From NCBI RefSeq assembly GCF_030272615.1, contig NC_081415.1, positions 375,239,392 through 375,303,391 of the forward strand: 64,000 nt of DNA, written 5' to 3'. Shown here in pieces: positions 57,487 through 64,000 of this stretch (within the stretch, counting starts at the first letter, position 1; every line of letters begins with the position of its first letter). Both the position numbers and the translations under genes were made by a program. The notes under the pieces are model-generated. The model saw only the letters and a list, made by a program, of their open reading frames with translations, was not told the DNA's origin and searched no databases. Origin of the DNA: Cryptomeria japonica. Its lineage: Eukaryota; Streptophyta; Pinopsida; Cupressales; Cupressaceae.

Positions 57487-58128
57487 TGTTAGTGTAGGTT
57501 TTTTATTTTCCTTATGTTAGGGGGTATTTATTTTTTCCTACACATATATTATTTAAGCTTGCTTAGGTTAATAGGAGTGGTTTATATGAGGACACGTGGT
57601 GAAATACTTCAGCTACATGTGTAACTCTCCACCTCACATGGGTAGTTGAGTTACACACCCTCTTTTGGCTTGTTGTGCCACCTCTCATAACCACTATTTT
57701 GTCATTTCCTAAGTGGGTTATGGGATAGTTGGGTTTCACACCCTATTTTGGCCTTATGTGCCAACTTTCTCAACTCCTTTTTTGTCTTCATGTAAGGAGG
57801 TTATGCCACATGTTTTGGCATTTACCAAGAAGTTAAAACCTCCCACTTTTTATGGGGAATAGGAGTTAATGCACCCCTTGGATGTATATGCTTATATTTT
57901 TCTATATAATAAGCACTATACTCTCACCTTCACTAGTCAAGTTAGTGGAGTGATAGCTCGGTGAGAGTCTTCTCTAAATTCTCTTATTTGTCTCTATTTC
58001 TCTCTCATATTGAAATTATCTTCATTCAGCTATTTTGATCTTCGATCATCCATTGTGTGAGAGGTTGCATGTGATCTACGATCGACATCAGATATTGGCT
58101 CGATTCTCGCTTCTCGCAGAATCTCACA
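57487..58128 (+). repeat. 5' LTR of element C (642 bp)
   Basis: It starts TGTTAGTGTAGG and ends GAATCTCACA. A TATA box TATATAATA stands at 57903-57911, with pyrimidine-rich sequence downstream. The left flank is satellite (GTGCCATT). Confidence 0.95.
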
Positions 58129-58141
58129 AGGTATCAGAGCC
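58129..58141 (+). promoter_or_regulatory. Primer-binding site of element C (initiator tRNA-Met type)
   Basis: AGGTATCAGAGCC adjoins the LTR end. It matches the usual copia site TGGTATCAGAGC except for A in place of the first T. Confidence 0.88.
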
Positions 58142-59159
58142 AAGTTGTCTGGTATAGCTCATTGTTTTTGTTTTTTTATTTGAGAGATTTGAGACTTTTA
58201 TATAGCTAATATTTTCCTTAAAAACTAAGTATGATCTTCTCCTGCATTCTCGTGTGATTTGGAGAATCAGAACAGTTTAAAGGAAAATAGCTTCTAGTTA
58301 AATCTGGTTTACATGTATGTGTTCTTGTAAGATCTGGGTGATTGCAGCTTTGTGGTAATATTGGAAGCTTAATAAGAATTTCCAGAGTGTCCATAAGGCT
58401 TGACAAAGTCAAAAGTGACTTTTACTTCACCAAAATCAGAGTTTGGAGGACACATTAAAAAATCAGAGTAAATTTTTTTTTTACTGGAGCTCTTTTCATT
58501 TTGGCTTTAGTGTTCCAACTTTTATTCACTTTCACAAAAAATGATTTTTGAGTTTTCTTCCCAGCATCGAAAAAATTCTGGGTTTCGGATGGTATTTCCA
58601 AAAAATTAATAACTTTTGTAGAAATCAAGCTTGAATAGGGCCTAAGTCGTTTTTCTATCAGGGAAATTCAGCAACATTTCTTAAAAGTTGCACAACTTTT
58701 GCCTCGGGTGTCATATTTTTGCAAACAAATACTTGACAGAAAGTTGGAAATGAGCACTCTCCATTATTGTAGGTCTAATTGAAATTTTTTGCCTTTTTCT
58801 ATCAGATATTAAAGGTTGTATCAACTACTTCTTTTTCTCTTCAACTAGTCATATCTTTCTCCTCACAACTCTGTTTTTCAAAAACTAATAGTTGTTGGAA
58901 AGGTATTGAGATAAATTAAGCAGTTATAAGACTAATTTGTTTCAGATCTTGTCTCAAATTATTTTTATTTAAAATCTCTATTGGTTTCTTAAAGAATTGT
59001 AATCTAATAAAAAGCCTTGTAAATGCACTAATTATAAAGTGCCAACCTTGTAATATTTGGGGGGGGGGTGATTTCTGAGACTAGTGAAAAGGGGGGGTGT
59101 CTCTTGTGCCTTCTTTCTTGCACTTTTCCTGATTCTTTGTAATCTTCTTTTCTACTATC
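58142..59159 (+). other. Leader of element C
   Basis: About 1 kb, AT-rich, without a supported gene. G-runs stand at 59061-59069 and 59090-59096, shortly before the gag start. Confidence 0.7.
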
Positions 59160-60110
59160 ATGGGTGCATCTATAGTTCCACTTTTAACACCATATAATTA
59201 TTTTGAATGGAAATCTAAGATGATAATATATCTGAAAAGACATGGATATCATCGTGTTACTATGGGACTTGAAATTGAACCTCAAGATGTTGCAGAAAAG
59301 ATTAAATGGTTTAATAAATGTGTTGAAGCTTTTGGTACTCTATGTATGTCAGTCTCTCCAGACCTTCTTTTTCACATTGAATCTACCACTACACCAAATG
59401 CAGTGTGGACCACTTTGGAAAACCTCTTTAGTAAGCAGGATGAGTTAAGAGGTCATCAGTTAGAGAATGAACTCATAGGGTTGAATCCAACCAATTTTGA
59501 TACTATACAAGACTTCTTCACTAAACTTAAGTCTATAAGATTGTAATTGGAACGGTGTGGAACTAAGAAAGATGATAAGCAACTGATCTTGAGTATTCTT
59601 TCTAAGCTTGGTCCTAACTATTCAGTGTTTGTTTCTACATTCTATGCTACAAAATGTGCCCTAGGTACCACATTCAAAATGTCTTCTCTGGATGAATTTG
59701 TTGCAGAACTCACTAGGGAGCAAGACAAATTGGTTCAAATGTGTACAATAAAACCCTCTAAGTCACATGTCTTAGTTGTAAATCAAGGCACAAAAGAACA
59801 AAAAGGGTCTAGTAAGCAAGATAAGAAATAAAAGAACCAAGGAGAGAAGAAAAAAGATCAGAAATCTGCTACTTCAAAAGCAGATAATCAGACCTCTTCA
59901 TCAAGAGGTGAACAACCTAAGAAGGAGAAGGTCAAGTGTTCTTATTGTAAGAGGCCTGGTCATGATGAACATAAGTGTTTAAAGAAACAAATTGATCACC
60001 TTTCAAATCTTCTTGAAAAGAATAATATCAAGGTGCCTGATTCAGTCAAACAGAGTTCATCAGAAGGATCTTCTAAGGATACAGATAAGAGTAAAGGGAA
60101 AGGAAAGGGT
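59160..60110 (+). pseudogene. Gag region of element C
   Basis: The ATG at 59160 follows the leader and begins MGASIVPLLTPYNYFEWKSK, the usual copia gag start (the N-YFEWK box). The helical gag domain runs to about 59720 (WTTLENLF, TREQDKL). A CCHC zinc knuckle CSYCKRPGHDEHKC (CX2CX4HX4C) is at 59938-59979. TAA stops at 59544-59546 (RL-stop-LER, probably from CAA) and 59829-59831 (KK-stop-KNQ) interrupt it. Otherwise it shares a single frame with protease and integrase. Confidence 0.93.
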
Positions 60111-61875
60111 AAGGCCCTAGTTGTTGTTGCTTCACAACCCAATTCTTGGATAATTGACTCGGGTGCTTCGCACCACATGGCTTCTTCAAAAGATGATTTC
60201 ACCTCTTTAGAGCCATGTTTTATGCCTTCCATACTAATGGGTGATGACACTCCTATTGAAGTGCATGAGAGAGGGTCTTTTGATATGGGCGAAGGAACAT
60301 TTAAGGATGTCCTTTGTGTTCCATCTTTATCAACTAATCTCCTATCTATTTATCAAATCACTCACACTGGTTCTAGCAAGCGAGTTGAGTTCACACCAGA
60401 TACAGTGGTAATCAGTGAAATGCATAATGGGCCTACTATTGTTGTGGGAAAAGCATATCATCAATCCAGATTATATCAGTTTTCTCACTTTGTTCCTAAC
60501 TCTCCTTCGATAGTTTTACTCACTCATGCAGATGAGATTAGATGTTTGTGGCATCAACGATTTGACCACTTGAACTATTGTTACTTGCAACAACTCAATC
60601 AACAGGACATGGTTTCAGGGTTGCCTTCTATTCGATTTTCTGATGGAGTTTGCCAGGGATGTATTCTTAGTAAGCATCCTGAGGAGAAGTATGATAAAGG
60701 CAAAGCATGGAGAGCTCCACAGCTATTGGAGTTGGTACATAGTGACTTGGCAGGACCATTTCCACAACCATCTTTCAGCAAGGCTAGATATGTCTTAACA
60801 TTTATTGATGACTTTTCCAGATTTACATGGGTTTACTTTCTCAAACAAAAGTCTGAGGTATTTGAGAATTTTTTAGATTTCAAAGCTTTTGCAGAGAAAC
60901 AATCTAGGAAGTTCATTAAGATTTTGCGTACAGATAATGGGGGTGAATATGTTAATAATCAGTTTGAACAATTTTGTGCTTCAGAAGGTATCAACATGCA
61001 GCACACAGTTCCATACAGTCCTCAGCAGAATGGTGTCGCAGAATGGAAGAATAGGTCCTTGATGGAGATGGCAAATTGTATGATTCACTCCAAGTCTTTG
61101 GCACCTCAATATTGGGCAGAGGCCATCAAATGTGCATGTTACATCCAGAATCGAGTTCCTCATAAATCTGTGAAGGGGGTAACTCCTTTTCAAGCTTGGA
61201 CCGGTCGGAAACCTACAGTTAAGCATTTCAGAGTGTTTGGTTCTCTTGCATGGGCCCACATTCCAGCAGAGAAACGCAAGGCTATGGATCCGTAGAGCAA
61301 GCCTTGCATATTTGTTGGGTATCCAGATGATGTCAAAGGGTATAGACTTCTCCATCCCTCTACACATGAGTTGTTCATTGAGAGGAGTGTTCATTTTGAG
61401 GAGAGTTCTTCTATTTCTTCTCATACCACTTCTCCATCCACTATCACATTGGAGACATTGCATGATGATGATAGTTCTTCTGAGGATATTAATCCTCCTA
61501 ATCCCATTGAGGAGTCTTCTTCCTCCACTTTAGATGGTGACAGTGATGGTGAGGATTCACATTCTTCTCATAGTCATCCTTCAAAGGTTGATGATTCTCC
61601 CCCAGACTCTCCAGCTTCAGTGCCTTTTTGGGCTCGATGAACTTTTGAGTTAGCAGGAGATTGGCTTGGTGATCCATCAGATTCTAGAAGAACTAGGTCA
61701 CAATTTCAACAAGCTCCACATCTCTTCATTACTTCAGCTTCTGATCCATAGTCTTTTCGAGAAGCTATAGGTGTTCTTGAATGGGATGCTACAATGCAAG
61801 AAGAGTTTAATTCCTTGGAGAGGAATCACACATGGGATTTAGTTCCTCTTCCTAAGGGAAGAGGAACTTGTTTGA
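60111..61875 (+). pseudogene. Protease and integrase region of element C
   Basis: Protease: SWIIDSGASHHMASS at about 60145 with intact DSG. GAG-pre-integrase: LWHQRFDHLNYCYLQQL and CQGCILSK at 60547-60675. Integrase core: VHSDLAGPF (first Asp, ~60740), RTDNGGEY (second Asp, ~60930) and NGVAEWKNRSL (catalytic Glu, ~61040; the usual ERKNR reads EWKNR, CGG to TGG). TAG at 61293-61295 follows KAMDP, TGA at 61638-61640 follows FWAR, and TAG at 61749-61751 follows SDP. A Ser/Asp-rich spacer (61400-61600) leads to the reverse transcriptase. A one-base loss near 61868 changes the frame. Confidence 0.93.
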
Positions 61876-63288
61876 TGCAAGTGGATCTATCGAACAAAAT
61901 TTGCAGCAGATGGGTCGGTTGATAAGTATAAGGCTCGCTTGGTAGCAAAAGACTTTTCCCAAGTTCCAGGGGTTGATTACTCTGAGACTTTTGCTCCAGT
62001 TGCTAAGATGAATTCCATCCAGCTTGTCCTTGCTATTGCTGCAACCCATCGTTGGGAAGTTCATCAGATGGATGTCAAGAGTGTATTTCTTCATGGTGAC
62101 CTTCAGGAGGAAATCTATATGGAGCAGCCACAAGGGTTTGTTCAAGATCCTTCACTTGTGTGTCGACTTCGAAAGTCTCTCTATGGCCTCAAACAAGCTC
62201 CTCAAGCTTGGTATGCCAAGATGGACTCTTTCCTTTTGACAGTTGGTTTTACTCGATGCCATTCTGATCCGAACATCTACATTCTACACCAGGATGATAC
62301 TCTCACATTTCTAGTTCTCTATGTTGATGACTTGTTGATCACAAGGAGTCACTCATCCACCATCAAGGTAGTGAAAACTACTCTACATGATAGATTTTTG
62401 ATGTCAGACTTGGGTCTTCTACATTACTTCTTGGGAATTGAGATTACTCAATCTTCTTCAGGCATCTTCCTTGGACAACCCAAGTATGCACTCGATATGC
62501 TCTTTAGATTTTGCATGGTTGATTGTAAGCCTACACCTACTCCTTTTTTGTCTGGGGTCAAACTTGAGGCTAAGTGCTCTTCACCCTTGGTTGATAGCAC
62601 CTTATATCGATAAATTGTTGGGAGCCTCATCTACTTGACTCATACGAGACCTGACATTTCATATGCAGTGGGCATGGTCTCTAGATTCATGCAGAAGCCA
62701 CATGAGTTGCATTGGAAAGCAGCTAAGTGGATTCTCCACTACATTCAAGGTACTCACCACAATTATGGAATTCAGTATGCAGCAGGCATGGATATTGACT
62801 TGGTGGGATGTATGGATTCTGATTGGGCGGGTGATTCTCAGGATCGTAAATCCACTTCAGGGTATTGCTTCTCACTTGGTTCTGGTCCAGTTTGTTGGTC
62901 GAGTAAGAAGCAATCTGCAATTGCTCTTTCATCAACAGAGGTTGAGTATCGAGGGGCAGTTAATGCCACCACTGAGGCTATTTGGCTTCAGAATATTCTC
63001 ACTGAGTTTGGTATTCCAGTTAGGAAGCCTACTATCATCTTTTGTGATAATCAAAGTGCTATACAGATCTCAAGAAATCCAGTTCATCACCAGAGGATGA
63101 AACACATTCAGATACATATGCACTATATTCGGGAGCTCATTCAGGAAGGCATCATTGATCTTAAGTATTGTTCTACAACAGAGCAAACTGCGGACATCTT
63201 CACCAAACCCTTCACCAAAAGCAAGTTCCTTCATTTGCGATCTCTGCTTGGGATACAACAGGTGTCTACTTCAAGAGGGACTTCTTAG
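61876..63288 (+). pseudogene. Reverse transcriptase and RNase H of element C
   Basis: Frame 1 picks up at KWIYRTKFAADGS (61876). Motifs: YKARLVAKDFSQ, VDYSETFAPVAK, HQMDVKSVFLHGDL (catalytic Asp), SLYGLKQAPQAWY and LVLYVDDLLI (the YVDD box, intact, ~62325). A TAA at 62611-62613 (YR-stop-IVG, probably from CAA) precedes VGSLIYLTHTRPDI. RNase H: CMDSDWAGDSQDRKSTSGY (first Asp), SSTEVEYRG (Glu) and FCDNQSAI (Asp) are all intact. It ends ADIFTKPF ... TSRGTS with TAG at 63286-63288. Repair of a few positions would be needed for activity, so this copy is inactive. Confidence 0.95.
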
Positions 63289-63446
63289 TCCTTCTTTCTT
63301 TCTTTCTCTCCTTATTTAGGGGGGGGCTATTCCTCTTTTGGGGGGCTTCTTCTTTTGGGGGGGCTATCTATGTACATGGGTACCTAACATGGTTGCATTT
63401 GTCGGGACCCATATTTTCACCCACCTAAGCTACGCTTAAGGGGGGG
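63289..63446 (+). promoter_or_regulatory. 3' untranslated region and polypurine tract of element C
   Basis: Contains several G-runs (63321-63327, 63340-63345, 63357-63363) and ends TTAAGGGGGG at 63437-63446 before TGTTAG. The last is the plus-strand primer by position; the others are similar purine tracts or part of G-rich sequence. Confidence 0.8.
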
Positions 63447-64000
63447 TGTTAGTGTAGGTTTTTTATTTTCCTTATGTTAGGGGGTATTTATTTTTTCCTA
63501 CACATATATTATTTAAGCTTGCTTAGGTTAATAGGAGTGGTTTATATGAGGACACGTGGTGAAATACTTCAGCTACATGTGTAACTCTCCACCTCACATG
63601 GGTAGTTGAGTTACACACCCTCTTTTGGCTTGTTGTGCCACCTCTCATAACCACTATTTTGTCATTTCCTAAGTGGGTTATGGGGTAGTTGGGTTTCACA
63701 CCCTCTTTTGGCCTTATGTGCCAACTTTCTCAACTCCTTTTTTGTCTTCATGTAAGGAGGTTATACCACATGTTTTGGCATTTACCAAGAAGTTAAAACC
63801 TCCCACTTTTTATGGGGAATAGGAGTTAATGCACCCTTGGATGTATATGCTTATATTTTTCTATATAATAAGCACTATACTCTCACCATCACAAGTCAAG
63901 TTAGTGGAGTGATAGCTCGGTGAGAGTCTTCTCCAAATTCTCTTATTTGTCTCTATTTCTCTCTCATATTGAAATTATCTTCATTTAGCTATTTTGATCT
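63447..64000 (+). repeat. 3' LTR of element C, cut by the window end
   Basis: 554 of about 642 bp, aligned with 57487 onward with few differences. TATATAATA at 63862-63870 matches that in the 5' LTR. Confidence 0.95.

Larger units (their letters stand above)
57487..64000 (+). mobile_element. Element C: Ty1-copia retrotransposon, nearly complete, running off the right edge
   Basis: 5' LTR (57487-58128), primer-binding site, leader (58142-59159), one broken gag-pol ORF (59160-63288), polypurine tract and 3' LTR (63447 to beyond 64000). Domain order gag, protease, integrase, reverse transcriptase, RNase H is that of copia. The visible LTR parts differ at roughly eight positions over 554 bp by eye, so the insertion is young. 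The right-hand target-site duplication is outside the window. Confidence 0.95.

Noticed and set aside
58129-58141. tRNA gene fragment at the primer-binding site of element C
   Set aside because: Only a short complement of the tRNA 3' end is present, in the position expected of a primer-binding site.

Overview
This window reads as intergenic DNA from a large, repeat-rich plant genome. The evidence is long LTRs of 0.64-3.6 kb, plant-type Ty1-copia and Ty3-gypsy polyproteins, plant-style primer-binding sites and a long satellite array. A gymnosperm or another giant plant genome is plausible, but nothing here names the species. I see no intact host gene, tRNA, rRNA or CRISPR array. Almost every base belongs to a retrotransposon, a retroelement-derived pseudogene or satellite DNA.

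Layout. (1) 1-4312: 3' end of a Sirevirus-like copia element (+), with a broken extra ORF, a cluster of polypurine tracts and its 3' LTR; it lies inside the LTR of the next element. (2) 4313-13732: a Tat-like gypsy element (-) with protease, RNase H and integrase remnants but no reverse transcriptase and no recognisable gag. (3) 13733-18275: 3' end of a gypsy element (+) with two unknown ORFs and a 3.6 kb LTR of the same family as element B. (4) 18276-25188: a decayed ORF of unknown family, cut and duplicated together with two copies of a copia LTR (-). (5) 25189-57486: a 147-bp satellite, about 80 monomers in all, split by insertions: a ~590 bp AT-rich insert (27880), element A (29295-37164, +), element B (40775-52913, -) and copia element C (57487 to the window end, +).

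Element A is a gag-protease element without reverse transcriptase or integrase. It has two full LTRs and a perfect 5-bp target-site duplication, so it was presumably mobilised by enzymes supplied in trans. Element B is a full gypsy with the order gag, protease, a second RNase H, reverse transcriptase, a degenerate native RNase H, integrase. Element C is a young copia with gag, protease, integrase, reverse transcriptase and RNase H, inactivated by several stops and one frameshift. Many premature stops look like C-to-T changes (CAG to TAG, CGA to TGA, CAA to TAA), as expected for methylated, silenced DNA.

The best candidates for something under-described are the satellite (nucleosome-length unit, internal inverted repeat, recurring order of monomer variants), the gag-protease element A with its repeated GC-rich motif, the RNase H placed before the reverse transcriptase in element B, the palindromic CGTACG cluster in the leader of the Tat-like element, and the unknown ORFs at 13738-14570. 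I found no clear new defence or regulatory system.
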